Source: Nannobrachium achirus
Taxonomy: Eukaryota > Chordata > Actinopteri > Myctophiformes > Myctophidae
Assembly (NCBI GenBank): GCA_963921795.1
Contig: OY997661.1
Location: 35,381,470 to 35,445,469, forward strand
DNA: 64,000 nucleotides
Direction of reading: 5' to 3'
This document shows, in pieces, positions 1-64,000 of this stretch (within the stretch, counting starts at the first letter, position 1; each line of letters starts with the position of its first letter). A program made the translations under genes and the position numbers. The notes below the pieces were generated by a model. The model saw nothing but the letters and a program-made list of their open reading frames with translations, was not told the origin of the DNA and ran no database searches.

Positions 1-469
1 TGCAGCAAGAGAGGCGGCCGCGTCTATAATGTGAGCTTGTAGATTACATGTTTTCGAGCGAGTGAGAGAGAGAGAAGAGACCTATGGAAGAGACCCCGTG
101 TCCCCGTCACTGCCTCTGCCTGCTGGAGCTGTCTGCTACTCAATGGACTTCCAGTCATTCAGCTTGCAGCGCGAGGGTCAGTCAGATATATCCGCCCTGC
201 AACGCTCATTTCTCGGCCACACGTTGTCATGCCATGGACCTCCAATATTTACAAGCGACTTCGGCACTAGCCGTTAAGAAAGTATGGATGAACTCCCCCG
301 AACCTAAATAATTTCGGGTCGGGGCGTCCTCCCGAACCGAAATTAGTTAGGCCCCTTATAACGGTATGAAACGACCCTAACTCTTGAGTGTAAAATGAAT
401 ATCAATCATTTTACGCTCCCAAGAGTTCAAATATTGTTAAACATCTGTGTTACTTAATTTGCTGTATTA
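1..469. other. jam2 intron or upstream sequence without recognised gene
   Basis: No exon of the missing V-set part was found. A short GA tract lies at 58-77. An imperfect hairpin at 378-428 (AACTCTTG...CAAGAGTT) contains TAAAATGA / TCATTTTACGCT, which recurs in a hairpin at 63505-63555. Confidence 0.5.
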
Positions 470-652
470 CTTAAGAAGTCTACACAATTAAACATTTGCC
501 AGTTATCTTTCATATGGTACTAACATCAATATAGCATGGAATTGTGGACAAAATCTCATACGACGACAACACAATATTTGTCTCATCAAATGGTGGTCCT
601 CAATTGCAGAGTAAATAATGGACCTTGATATGAAAAAGGTTGAAAACCACTG
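470..652 (-). mobile_element. hAT-like repeat, family A, reverse copy
   Basis: The right edge is TGAAAACCACTG, the complement of the CAGTGGTTTTCA type end. Sequence shared with 2052-2290 and with the split copy around 33320-35100 (TCCATGCTGTATTGATGT-like core). Confidence 0.7.
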
Positions 653-660
653 ATATAGAG

Positions 661-1104
661 CAGGGGTCTTCAACAGGGGGTCGGGACCCCTAGGGGGTCC
701 TCAGAGTTACTACAGGGGGGCCCGCCACATCTTTGTGATAGGATCATTCTTTTAAATTAACAATTTGAACCCTCGCATCCCTATTCTGAGGAGAACTTTA
801 GCCGAAAATAGCAAAAAAAAATAGCTTGTAGATCGGCTATTTTCGGCAAATAGGTTTGGTGTAGATGTAAAAAAAAAGCAGAACAAGTACAGACTGAAAG
901 GTCAAGTTAACTAAAAACACAAATCGATGACACTGCTAAAGTCTATGAATCCATCCATGACATCGATGAAAATCTGCATCACACATTTATACAATATGTA
1001 TAAATGTTCATTCTGCTTCATCTCTCTCTCAGCATAGGGGTCCCTGGCCTGAAAACGTTGAAGACCCCTAGGGGTCCCTGGCCTGAAAACGTTGAAGACC
1101 CCTG
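661..1104. mobile_element. hAT-like MITE
   Basis: Terminal inverted repeats CAGGGGTCTTCAAC / GTTGAAGACCCCTG. The flanks ATATAGAG and ACTTAGAG match 6 of 8, compatible with a decayed target duplication. The right end is duplicated in tandem (34-bp unit, 1037-1104). It carries a hairpin module at 801-847. Confidence 0.75.
801..847. repeat. hairpin module, decayed copy
   Basis: GCCGAAAATAGC pairs with GCTATTTTCGGC, with most of the interior lost. Confidence 0.6.
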
Positions 1105-1247
1105 ACTTAGAGTGTTTGTTCGGTAACAAGGGTCTTGTCTCTTCAGCTCTTATAGACAAAATTACATTAGTGATGAAACAGAGAAATGGGGAGACCCAAT
1201 TGCAACTGGATCACTATCAAATTAAAGCTGACACAGGCATACTTAAC

Positions 1248-1341
1248 ACACACACACACAGGCACGCACGCGCAGGCGCACACACACACACACACACATA
1301 CGCGTGCAAACACACATACACACACACACACACACACAGAG
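1248..1341. repeat. (CA)n microsatellite, interrupted
   Basis: Mostly CACACA with CGCA interruptions. Confidence 0.9.
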
Positions 1342-1568
1342 TGAAGTGAAAGTGTTCTCGTGTTGTCCAACGTCACACGATACACCCCCCCTTTAATTGG
1401 TCAAAGCGCCGCTTGGCCTTTCACCTTTGACCCTTGACCCTTCATAAAGCCACTTTGTAACAGAAGTAGCGTTGACATCATAGGAACAGCAGGTTCTGTC
1501 ACACATGAATGATTGGCGGTTTAGAATGACAACTCTACAAAACACACACCTTCTGCTTCCTTTGATGA

Positions 1569-2008
1569 CAGTGGTTCTCAACCTGTGGGTCGGGACCCCC
1601 AGGGGGTCCCCACATTATTTTTGGGGGGGTCCCCAGAAGATTAACTTAATGTGCAACGTTGTTTTTTCACTCAACAGTAAACAAGCCAACATAAAATGTA
1701 AGTGTATAGAGGGTCTACGCATATCTAAATTGTCAATTTAAGGACTTTTTAATACCTCTAAAATGACAAATTAAATGTTGGCGAAATTGTCAAATATTGG
1801 AGGCAGAAATTGTGAAAATAGCAGATCGACATGCTCACAACGCCTCGCGCCGCGAGGCGTTGTGAGCATGTAGATCTGCTATTTTCACAATAGAACCATG
1901 TTGTACAAAATGTAATGCCTCAACTCTTAGTGCTCGTCAGGGTGGGGGGTCCCCAGTTAAAATATGATTATTTTGGGGGTCATGGCCGGAAAAGTTTGAG
2001 AACCACTG
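1569..2008. mobile_element. hAT-like MITE, family B1
   Basis: Ends CAGTGGTTCTCAACC and TTTGAGAACCACTG. An inverted relative lies at 26096-26506 and another at 32077-32464. It carries a full hairpin module at 1810-1890. It is flanked not by a short duplication but by a repeated stretch of about 44 bp (1524-1568 and 2008-2051). Confidence 0.8.
1810..1890. repeat. hairpin module, full copy
   Basis: An almost perfect palindrome centred at 1850. The arms contain GAAAATAGCAGATC, ATGCTCACAACGCCTCGCG and the complement. Confidence 0.92.
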
Positions 2009-2051
2009 AATGACAACTATACAAAACTCACACCTTCTGGTTCCTTTATGG

Positions 2052-2290
2052 CAGTGGTTCTCAACCCTTTTCTTATCAAGGTCCATTTTTTATGCTGCTT
2101 TTCCTAGCCACGGACCACCATTTGATGACATTTAGCCTCTCAGACCCAAAACCTAGAATATTTTGTTAGCGTTTTTGAATTCCATGCTGTATTGATGTGG
2201 TACCATCGAAGAGATAAACAGGCAAACGTTGATCAAAATAACAATTCTTCTACAAAATGTTTTGTGTAGACTTCTTGTAAATTAAGCAAT
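2052..2290 (+). mobile_element. hAT-like repeat, family A
   Basis: Starts CAGTGGTTCTCAACCC and shares its body with 470-652 (inverted) and 33320-33450 plus 35026-35100. Confidence 0.65.
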
Positions 2291-2344
2291 GCCGATATTT
2301 AGCAATACTTTAACTCTCTAACTAAATAATAACTACATTGGATT

Positions 2345-2370
2345 CCCCCCCCCCCCCCCCCCCCCCCCCT
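2345..2370. repeat. poly-C run
   Basis: About 25 consecutive C. Confidence 0.9.
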
Positions 2371-2417
2371 CATTTCCTGAAAAGTAACAGTTTTACACCA
2401 CACAGGCACACACAGTG

Positions 2418-2740
2418 TTAAAGGAGTAGTTCAACCCCAAAATGACTTTTTTTCTATTGATTACTCACACCATGGAGACTTGAGTTCAATAATATTTTTA
2501 GTTTTTTGTCTCATTCCTAAGACAATAATTTGATTTCAATAAAATGACCCCCACTGATTCTGGATGGGGACCCGAACGCATTTGGGTCCCCATCTGGAAT
2601 CAATGGGAATATATTTACTATAATCACATTTTTGTCTTTGGAATGCGACAAATACAAAAATATATTATTGAACTCAAGTCTCCATGGTGTGAGTAATCAA
2701 TAGGAAAAAAAGTCATTTTGGGGGTGAACTACTCCTTTAA
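2418..2740. mobile_element. foldback MITE flanked by TTAA
   Basis: Long inverted repeats beginning TTAAAGGAGTAGTTCAACCC; both halves run on through CACACCATGGAGACTTGAGT. TTAA is present at each edge, compatible with a TTAA-targeting (piggyBac-like) MITE. Partial relatives occur at 40936-41010 and 45656-45800. Confidence 0.8.
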
Positions 2741-2782
2741 TATTAACTGTCTCTTCTAAACCTGTGTCCGTCCTCTGGCCAG

Positions 2783-28033
<25,251 letters not shown>

Positions 28034-28378
28034 GAAGCAGGTCTTCTTTAGTACACCCACCCTCCCCCTCCCCCACCCCCTTTTTTTTCCTTTTACTTTA
28101 ATGTGCCAACACTGGATTTATTTTTATTCCCTTTTATTTTTCTATTCTTGGACTCGAAAGAAAGAGCTCGTCGCCTCGTCCCTCCCCGGTGCAGACGCCA
28201 TACCGTTGTGAAACGTTGAACTCCCAAACGTTATTATTCCAAGGACCCCCATAACTCTGAGAGCGTGCAAACGGACCCAAATGGACCCGTGAGGGTCCAT
28301 TTGGTTCCGTTTGTACACTCTCAGAGTTACAAACCGGTAAGGTTCCATTTGGCTCTACTTGAACACGTTCAGAGTTAT

Positions 28379-28698
28379 TAGTCTCGCGTAGCCAGACAAC
28401 TATTCCACAATGTCCGAATGCTATACAGAGTCTGGAACTACACCTCCTGAACGGCGAGTAATGGAAGCTGGCATTTCCGTTCATGAAAATATATTTTAAA
28501 ATGTCATTTCTGCTAAGCAGAGCAAAATATGCTTTGATGATTTTTATTTATATTAGGATAAATGTGCCAGAAGTGGGGAGGAGGCTTCACTACACTTCCA
28601 CTTTAAGCTGATACTCACCATTCTTTTTACGTTATTCCTGACTGTATGACGGGAGCATTTCCAAATTGTGGAGTCAACAGTCTGGCCACGCGAGACTA
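28379..28698. mobile_element. MITE with TAGTCTCGCGTAGCCAGAC ends
   Basis: The right end is the imperfect complement (GTCTGGCCACGCGAGACTA). A decayed relative lies at 30020-30140 (CTTGCGTAGCCAGACAGCTA). Confidence 0.75.
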
Positions 28699-28721
28699 CA
28701 CAGTGAATAGACCTGTGTAGT

Positions 28722-29100
28722 GGGTCCATTTGGTTCCATTTGTACACTCTCAGAGTTACGGACCTGCAAGGGTCCATTTGTTATATTCTCAGAGATACGG
28801 ACCCGTAAGGTTCCATTTGATTCCATTTGTACACTCTCAGAGTTATGGACCTGCAAGGGTCCATTTGGTTCTTCTTTACACTCTCAGAGTTATGGACCTG
28901 CAAGGGTCCATTTGGTTCTTCTTTACACTCTCAGAGTTATGGACCTGCAAGGGTCCATTTGTTACACTCACAGAGTTACAGACCCGTAAGGGTCCATTTC
29001 GTTCTATTCGTACACTCTCAGAGTTATGGACCTGCAAGGGTCCATTTGGTTCTTCTTGTACACTCTCAGATTTACAGACCCATAAGGGTCCATTTGGAAT
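28722..29100 (+). repeat. minisatellite, eight units of about 38-50 bp
   Basis: Unit core ACACTCTCAGAGTTATGGAC plus CTGCAAGGGTCCATTTGGTT. Start points at about 28744, 28782, 28832, 28877, 28924, 28964, 29012 and 29061. The core equals part of the dispersed family B2. Long open frames here are products of the repeat. Confidence 0.88.
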
Positions 29101-29343
29101 GCACTCAAGGAACCCTGAGGGTCCTCGGACCCCAACTTTTTGAGAAACTCTTGTGGACGGGTAGCGACAAGGGACAAGCGCTTCATCAAGGCTTTTTGGA
29201 GCGGTGAAAGCGCTCCCAATAGACAGGTATGTCCGTGGGTATGTGGGTGGCTGGCTGGCTGGCCGTGTCCGTCCGTCCGTAGCCTGGCAATACCTTGAGT
29301 GGCCACACACAACACACTAGTTAAAGGAGGGGCGCTGTTTTGT

Positions 29344-29418
<75 letters not shown>

Positions 29419-30610
29419 GTATAGCTGCTCAGATTCACCGCTCCACTTCGAACCGAGGTTTGATTTTATTTTTTTCCTTCTTTTTTTATCATGTTGTGTT
29501 GATGTGTGGCTCTTCTGTTGCCATTGATGTGAGCCTATTAGGTTTACTACACTTACATGGCACACTGCCTCCCCCTAGTGTTCAAACGATGAACTTGTGT
29601 GGGGTTTTCTTTTGTTACCCCTCAATGAGCTGGTGATGACTGGAGTTTTTTATTTTATTTTATTGGTGACCCGGAAAGAGTGGGTGCCTGACAGGTTTAG
29701 GCACATCATTGTTAAATTGGCAATGTTTTCCAAAATATATATAACAAATATATATATTAAGATTTTGGAAAAGGGCTCTAAGTCAGGTAAGTACACATGA
29801 TTTGAACACACACGGTATATCATCTGTCAACTTCTTGTTTATGCCCAAAACGCTAAAGGTTTTGTAGCAATTTGGCAAAATTGTAGAAACATTAGCATGT
29901 TCAAATCGTGTGTAATTTACATTACCTCGCACCATTTTCCAAATTCTTAATCTGTGTTACATTTTGGGGGGAAAATGGGTTTAACATTGAGATGCCCACA
30001 ATGTTTAGGTGCCCCCTAGCCTTGCGTAGCCAGACAGCTATTCCGCAATCTCCGAATACTATATAGAGATTCCGTTGCCCCAGACTGTATGACGGAAAGC
30101 ATTCGAAAATTGCGGGAGGCTGGCTAGCGAGGTGGCCATTTTATTTACTCCCTCTGCAAGCAGGCCAAAATTATGAACTACCTACAGTACGTGTTTCTTT
30201 ACCAAAGACTGTTTTTCATTTTTTTATCAAGGGAAATTCTATTGTTACACTACATGAGACTCGAGGGAACACATATTCTTTCATCATTAACTTAAAAGCC
30301 ATTATAGGGAACAACATCTGGATTTATGCAGTCGTTCCCGCTCCTGCCTGTCAGTCAGTATACAAGTGTCATTTATACCTCATTGTGACGTCGCTGTCTG
30401 GTGGAAACCTTGTACGTCCATAGCTTTTACCATTCAGAAAAAAAAGGAACTAAATAGGAACCGGTGATCCAATGGATCCAGTATAGTTGTTATTTAGTCA
30501 CAAGCTCTTGTCAATACTTTTTATTGGTTCGATATTTATTAAAAAAAAATATTTGGGGTAATTAAACACCCCACGAAGTCTTGAATTCATGCAGTTTTTA
30601 ATTCCTGAGC
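29101..30610. other. no gene; (CA)n and repeat remnants
   Basis: (CA)n at 29345-29416. 29420-30015 shows nothing recognisable. 30020-30140 is a remnant of the MITE type at 28379. 30385-30420 repeats the GTCGCTGTCTGGTGGAAACC end. The 3' UTR end of jam2 could not be placed. Confidence 0.5.
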
Positions 30611-30611
30611 C

Positions 30612-30902
30612 AATAGGGACTTTAAGCAAGGACGGCTACGGCAGTCCGCTCTGGTTACCGGAAATGGATAAACCTGCTTGCCATCGCAGCCCTTCCTACT
30701 ACAGCAGAAACTAACTTTCCACGTAGTGTCTACAACGTCTGCTGCATAGTCGCGTCACCATGGGAACCAAAGTGTAAAAGGGGTGGGAACCAGTCGCCGA
30801 CGGCTGTTTGCTTAACGATTTTGACTGCTACGGCGTTTGCGCCATAGCAGCTGTACTTCCGCCTAGCGGAGCCGTCCTGATAACCGTACTTGCTTAAACT
30901 CC
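30612..30902. mobile_element. MITE with 19-bp inverted ends
   Basis: GGACTTTAAGCAAGGACGG and CCGTACTTGCTTAAACTCC (17 of 19 complementary). Confidence 0.7.
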
Positions 30903-31042
30903 ATAATAATTAGACGACCGGCAGAGACTCAAAGAGTCTCCGACAGTCTCCTATTGACCAATGACACGTCATTTAATTATTGGCTAAGGAATGTTACAAA
31001 AGAACTGTCCTTTTTGAGGTTAACAACTTTTTAAAATGTTTT

Positions 31043-31115
31043 CAATAGTTGCCGATCTACAAGTTCACAGTGTGTCGAGACGTGGCACGCTGTGAGGTTG
31101 TAGATTGGCAATTGT
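31043..31115. repeat. hairpin module, diverged copy
   Basis: CAATAGTTGCCGATCTACAA with complement TTGTAGATTGGCAATTG. Confidence 0.75.
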
Positions 31116-31320
31116 TGCTACCTTTGGGTGACACTAGTAGAAAAACAAAATAGGGCATTAACAAAAAAAAAAAGAAAAGAAAATGAAATATGGAGACAAG
31201 GTTTCGGCCTGACATCAACGACAAGCAATCTGACAGTATTTTGTATGGCTGCACAATGTATTGTAAATATGCAGGGTTGGATTTGCAGGAGGTTATTGGG
31301 GGGCCTCTGTTGTTATCCCA

Positions 31321-31500
31321 GCGGCGTCAGTTAAAAAAAAGCTAAGGTATGGCAACATGACTGGTGTCTTGCACGCGCGCAAGACACCAGTCATGTTGCC
31401 GTACCTTAGCAACAGGCACGATGAAAAGTACATTTTATTATTTCCTCCGGTAGCCAAGGTATGGCAGCTGCCATAGCGTGCCATACCCAATTGACGCCTC
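31321..31500. mobile_element. small MITE containing a 70-nt near-perfect hairpin
   Basis: Inverted ends GGCGTCAGTT / AATTGACGCC. The interior hairpin 31341-31410 has 32-nt arms with one mismatch and a 6-nt loop. Confidence 0.75.
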
Positions 31501-31752
31501 TGTGTTATCCCTACCCTCTGGTCATAACTTTGTTTTATGTCCGGTGGGGAATATTGTTTTATCCCCGCTAGTGATCAGACTTACATGAAATACATGAGTT
31601 TCCTTTTGGGGAATGTGGACTACCCGATATGATTATTTATGTTAGATAGAATCTCTTTAATAATGAAAACATATGTTAATCACGTTAACCCTGGTATTTG
31701 GGGTAGCCTACATTTTACAAAATGTGTCAATTTGTCATAATGAATCAAAAAG

Positions 31753-31821
31753 GAAAAATAGAGGCAATCTACAAAGTGAATGCGTCGCTATGTGAGTTGC
31801 GTTGTGACTTTGTAGATTGTC
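31753..31821. repeat. hairpin module, diverged copy
   Basis: GCAATCTACAAAGTGAATGC with complement GTTGTGACTTTGTAGATTG. Confidence 0.65.
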
Positions 31822-32076
31822 CACAATTCCGCGTACAAAGAAGAATAATAGTTAATATTAAAAAAAACACTCCCCCATTTTTTTTTTTTACAAATCACAA
31901 CCCTGCAAATGTATGTAAGGCACTATATTGACTAATACAATATGCCATTTCTTTTCTTTCCTTTGTGTTTTCTTTTTTTCGTTCTATTAGCCTTCCCCCA
32001 CCAAGCTGTGTTCTCTTCACACACACAATGCAGTACATATCTCAACACTGAGCCTATTGCAACGTTTTCTGTAGAA

Positions 32077-32094
32077 CAGTGGTTCTCCCCCCCC

Positions 32095-32142
<48 letters not shown>

Positions 32143-32464
32143 ACCTTGACAAGCACTTGGAATTGTAGGTAGTCGAGGCAGTACTTTCAGTTTGACTCCG
32201 TTCCCCAGATAACCTATTGTGAAAATGGCTATTTTCACCATTTTTGCCTCTCTCTTATTTCGTTTGACAATTTGGTCCACGCTTGACCAGTTTTTATATA
32301 GCCTAGTTTGTTTATCAATTTTAATGTCGCAAGGGTCGTATTGCTTTTCTTTCTTTCTTTTGAGGTATTTAAAAAGCTCTTAAAAGTCCTTAAATGGTCA
32401 CTTCAGTGTCATCTGAGGACCCCCCCCCCAATCATGTGGGGGACCCACAGGTTGAGAACCACTG
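32077..32464. mobile_element. hAT-like MITE, family B1, 8-bp target duplication (7/8)
   Basis: Flanks CTGTAGAA and CTGTAGAT. Ends CAGTGGTTCTC and GGTTGAGAACCACTG. A C run plus (CA)n at 32087-32141 distorts the left part. A collapsed hairpin module is at 32219-32238. Confidence 0.8.
32219..32238. repeat. hairpin module reduced to its stem base
   Basis: GTGAAAATGGCTATTTTCAC, a perfect 20-bp palindrome left after loss of the arms. Confidence 0.75.
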
Positions 32465-32840
32465 CTGTAGATGAGGGAGCCTCTCCGAACCGATTTTGAG
32501 ACCAACCCCACCCGTTCCGCCCTAATGTGCCTGCATGGGAATATCTTTTTATATACCTTGTGCCTTTTTCATTTCGTCCACCAGAGTTACATCTGTGTAA
32601 CAGTCAAGTATTTTTTATGTAAAAGGATCTGCCTTAATTGTTTCTTGTCTTTATATTTGGTATGCTACTGTTGTGTGTCCAATGGAGTGTCTGTTTTCTT
32701 TTATTATTTTTTTTCGACTGAGAGGTTTATTTGAATGAAGATGATCAATGATAATTAAAAAAAAGTTTTTTTATACATCAAACTTGTCTCTGCATTGTTA
32801 ATTTCATCGTTGGTCAAATCACTTCAACTTCAAAATAGCT

Positions 32841-32859
32841 AGAAGACAGACACGAAGGC

Positions 32860-32907
<48 letters not shown>

Positions 32908-32908
32908 T
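32841..32908. repeat. (GACA)n microsatellite
   Basis: About 15 units. 32465-32840 and 32909-33310 show no gene. Confidence 0.95.
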
Positions 32909-33319
32909 ATAATCAAGTGTCTTGCAGAAAACATTGGTCCAAATATCTACAATACTTGCATATATTCAGTTTTCTCCTCGTTTAGTGTTTAGACCCTAAG
33001 ATCGATATACCACAGTTCACCTTGAGGTAGCTGCTCAAACTGCTGGTTCAAGGTGAAATGTAAAAAGCTAGTAATAATCATAATAAAATGGTAGAAAGAA
33101 AGATTTAGAGAAAAGAGTGCAAAAGGCATAAGAGCAAAGGGAGAATAAAATGGCATCCTCATGCTGGGCCTATGTCTGGATCACCAGGCTCTTTAGCTGT
33201 TTAGTGCTGATAGTGTTGTACTGGTGAGGTATGTTAGTGATACAAGGAGAAAGGAGTGCAAGAGTGTGAGGTGAAGTCTGAAGAGGTGACTTTTCAGGGT
33301 TAGGGTTACCACCCTCTAG

Positions 33320-35100
33320 ATCTGTGGTTTTCAATCCTTTTCATATCAAGTCCCTTATGTATTGGGCATTTGAGGCCACGGACCACCACCCAAGACTTAG
33401 AATATTTTGTTAGATTTTGTCCACAATTCCATGCTGTATTGATCTATAGTCCAGTCATTTTAGGCCAAAATTTGTCCAAACCTAGAACAAATTGCAATAG
33501 TAGCAAACTCAACTGATTTTGTATCCTCAATATGTCCTTAGTGAGGGAAAAAAAGTCCCAAGGAATCCCACCGGGGCAAATGTGTTTTTTTCATTGTTTT
33601 GTTACCCCTATGACACCTACTCGATTGCTGGCAGGATCACTGACGACACTGTATTTCAGAGATTGTGGCGCGCTCAGATTTTGAGGTAGCTCAAAAGTAA
33701 AGATAGCATTTGATTCAAGACAATCTCAGGTTTCCAATGGGCCCAACCATGTCATGTTAGCTCATTGGGAAGAGGGCTAAATACCTAATGATTCAAAGTT
33801 AGATGATTTTTTTGGCGAGAGAAATATGGACATCATCATTTTTCAAATGGTCCCGTGACCTTCCACCTCAATATATGTTACTGGAAATGGGTTCCATGGG
33901 TGCCTACAAGCCTCCCCTATACAGACCAGATTTATGCTAATCCCATGCAGTTTTTGGCAAGATTCATATAGTGTTTTGCAGGCTGTACAAATTAGTCCAG
34001 TCATTTTAGGCCAAAATTAGGCCAAACCTAGAACAAATTGCAATAGTAGAAAACTCAACTGATTTTGTATCCTCAATATGTCCTTAGTGAGGGAAAAAAA
34101 GTCCCAAGGAATCCCACCGGGGCAAAGTTTTGAAAACGACCTATCTACCTTCACTTACTATACACTACAATATAAAGGAAAAAATGACTGAAAAAAAAAT
34201 CTGCTTTAAGTGGGATGTGAGGGGTCAAACTAGGGGTTTGTCATCATGCTGAATCCATTGCAGGCATTTGTTTTGCACAAAAAACATTCTGTGGGCTAGA
34301 AATGGCCTTAGAAAACAATACACATATGGGTGCGTTTTCATGTTAGTCGGAGGCCTTAGGGTTTTTTTTTTCTCGTGCTAATCAGTCTAAAAGTTCAAAA
34401 TTTTGCACAGATGTAGCTCAGGGCATGCTCTAATGATTTAGCTAGGGCGCCCGAGTCTGCGACCTTCGGGGTCACCACAGCACCAACAAAACTCTGAAAA
34501 GTCACTTTTCATCACTAAAGTCGATGGGAGCCCAACTTGGCCGCTGTAGCGACCCCGAATGTTGCAGACTCGCGCGCCCTAGCTAAATCATTAGAGCATG
34601 CCCTGAGCTACATCTGTGCAAAATTTTGAACTTTTAGACTGATTAGCACGAGAAAAAAAAAACCCTAAGGCCTCCGACTAACATGAAAACGCACCCATAC
34701 GTGTATTGTTTTCTAAGGCCATTTCTAGCCCACAGAATGTTTTTTGTGCAAAACAAATGCCTGCAATGGATTCAGCATGATGACAAACCCCTAGTTAGAC
34801 CCCTCACATCCCACTTAAAGCAGGTTTTTTTTCAGTCATTTTTTCCTTTATATTGTAGTGTATAGTAAGTGAAGAGATAGGTCGTTTTCAAAACTTTGCC
34901 CCGGTGGGATTCCTTGGGACTTTTTTTCCCTCACTAAGGACATAATGAGGATACAAAATCAGTTGAGTTTGCTACTATTGCAATTTGTTCTAGGTCTAAC
35001 CCTAAAATGACTGGACTACTACCATAAGAGAGATAAAAGGCCAACGTTGACCAAATCAGTTTAGTTCTTCATTCTCTAATTGTAGACTTCTTGTAGGTCG
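33320..35100 (+). mobile_element. family A hAT-like repeat interrupted by a foldback element
   Basis: 33320-33450 and 35026-35100 together match 2052-2290. The break falls after TGCTGTATTGAT. Confidence 0.75.
33449..35022. mobile_element. large foldback element with arms of about 500 bp
   Basis: Termini TAGTCCAGTCATTTTAGG and CCTAAAATGACTGGACTA (right copy CCCTAAAATGACTGGACTA). The main palindrome is 33991-35022 with the turn at about 34500-34550. 33449-33590 repeats the outer 140 bp of the left arm in direct orientation. CTA flanks both sides (possible 3-bp duplication). Confidence 0.85.
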
Positions 35101-35321
35101 AGTCTTCTAATAAAGTATTCAATCAATCAATCAATGTTTCATCCGTGCATTCATACAGCCGCCGAATGACCTTTAGGCTATTACATTGTTGTTCCATTAG
35201 ATGTCGCTGTAAACCCACAAACCAGCATCCCGGTCTAGTCGCTCGATCGAAAATCCAGTATTATTCCAGTAAACAACAAAGTTTAATCGTAACTCTTCAG
35301 GGCGTAGCAGGAAAAGACAAG

Positions 35322-62253
<26,932 letters not shown>

Positions 62254-62697
62254 GTAAGTGTTTATTCTGTTATTCTTGAAATCAAATGATGAACGGCTGA
62301 TATACACAGCAGCATGTGACATTCACTCATTCATATCCTACTGTGTATTAAGATGATAATAACCACAACTATGATATGTTGCTATTAACCAAAATGATAC
62401 AGAATCTTACTTCCTGTGTTTTAATACAAATCACCAGCTTAGTATAGGGGTTTTATCCTGCCTACCTGTGGTGTCCACATAGCCTACTACTGCAATTCCA
62501 CTCTAAAATGTTATTATCTTGTCATTATCTATACCCTTCAGAAATATGTGATTATAAGATCGCATAATCTCCCGCAATAATGAATATATGCCGCTGATTA
62601 TGCAAAAAATATGCGTCTTCGCTTCATCTGTTCGTTCACTTTCAGACACAGAACAGAAGCAAAACAGTGGTACGCTGTGAAAAACATCGCTCCTGTC

Positions 62698-63727
<1,030 letters not shown>

Positions 63728-64000
63728 CAGGGGCGTCACAAGGGGGGGAAAAGTGGGACTGAGTTACTAGGGCCCAAGGTGGAGGGGCCTTAATTATTTT
63801 ATACTATAGCTATTGAAAAATAGCAGATATACAAGCTCACAGCACGGCACCGAGTGCCGCGCTGCGAGCTTGTAGATCTGCCGTGAAGATTTGTGCAAAT
63901 CTTTGAATATATGTATGTTTTAAGCAAACATTTGTAACTAAAATTTTGCCTCTGGGGGGAGGGGGGGGGGGTGCATTTTGGTGGTCCTTCACATGAAAAG
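63728..64000 (+). mobile_element. family D repeat with hairpin module, second copy
   Basis: Same order of sequence as 7739-8050: GCGTCACAAGGGGGG, AGTGGGACTGAGTTA, GGGCCTTAATTATTTTATAC, hairpin, AATCTTTGAATATATG. It runs off the window. Confidence 0.75.
63814..63883. repeat. hairpin module, full copy
   Basis: TGAAAAATAGCAGATATACA with complement GCTTGTAGATCTGC. The tip GCACGGCACCGAGTGCCGCG is itself a palindrome. Confidence 0.88.

Noticed and set aside
28722-29100. CRISPR-like array
   Set aside because: No unique spacers; units are contiguous variants of one sequence, and the genome is vertebrate.
28730-29310. Open frames on both strands with repeated SQSYGPARVHL or similar
   Set aside because: They follow the minisatellite period and are open only because the unit lacks stops.

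Overview
The window is genomic DNA of a teleost fish. Three things show this: a FISNA-NACHT-LRR exon series of the fish NLR-C (NLRC3-like) type, a vertebrate-type split gene for junctional adhesion molecule 2, and typical fish repeats (hAT-like MITEs, LINE 3' ends, very many dinucleotide microsatellites). The species cannot be named from the sequence.

Region 1 (1-28033) holds the 3' part of a jam2 gene on the + strand. Seven exons are recognised: the second half of the V-set domain, two exons for the second Ig domain, a transmembrane exon, a 13-bp microexon, and two short tail exons ending in a PDZ-binding C terminus. The signal-peptide exon and the first half of the V-set domain lie before position 1. 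The introns are packed with transposon remnants and microsatellites. One exon sits directly between a (TC)n tract and a (GT)n tract, and its donor site is unclear.

Region 2 (28034-35321) is repeat-rich sequence downstream of jam2. It contains a minisatellite, a 70-nt near-perfect hairpin, hAT-like elements and a foldback element of about 1.6 kb. No gene is seen.

Region 3 (35322 to the window end, + strand) is the most interesting part. A signal peptide, two CD2/SLAM-like Ig domains, a transmembrane segment and a short basic tail are encoded by exons that are all in phase 1. The next coding exon with a good acceptor, also in phase 1, is a complete FISNA-NACHT exon. Four nearly identical 168-bp LRR exons, one diverged 147-bp LRR exon and a short exon that normally precedes a B30.2 (PRY-SPRY) exon follow. 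Read as one transcript, this encodes a single-pass membrane protein with an Ig ectodomain and an intracellular NLR. This architecture is unusual and may be undescribed. The B30.2 exon, if present, lies beyond 64000.

Across the whole window there are about 35 whole, partial or decayed copies of a 60-90 bp palindromic hairpin module (arms beginning AAAATAGCMGATCTACAAGC). Many sit inside other transposable elements. Several have outer flanks that differ from copy to copy but remain self-complementary. Seven hAT-like insertions with 8-bp target duplications (five clearly perfect, two with one mismatch) date the layering of repeats.
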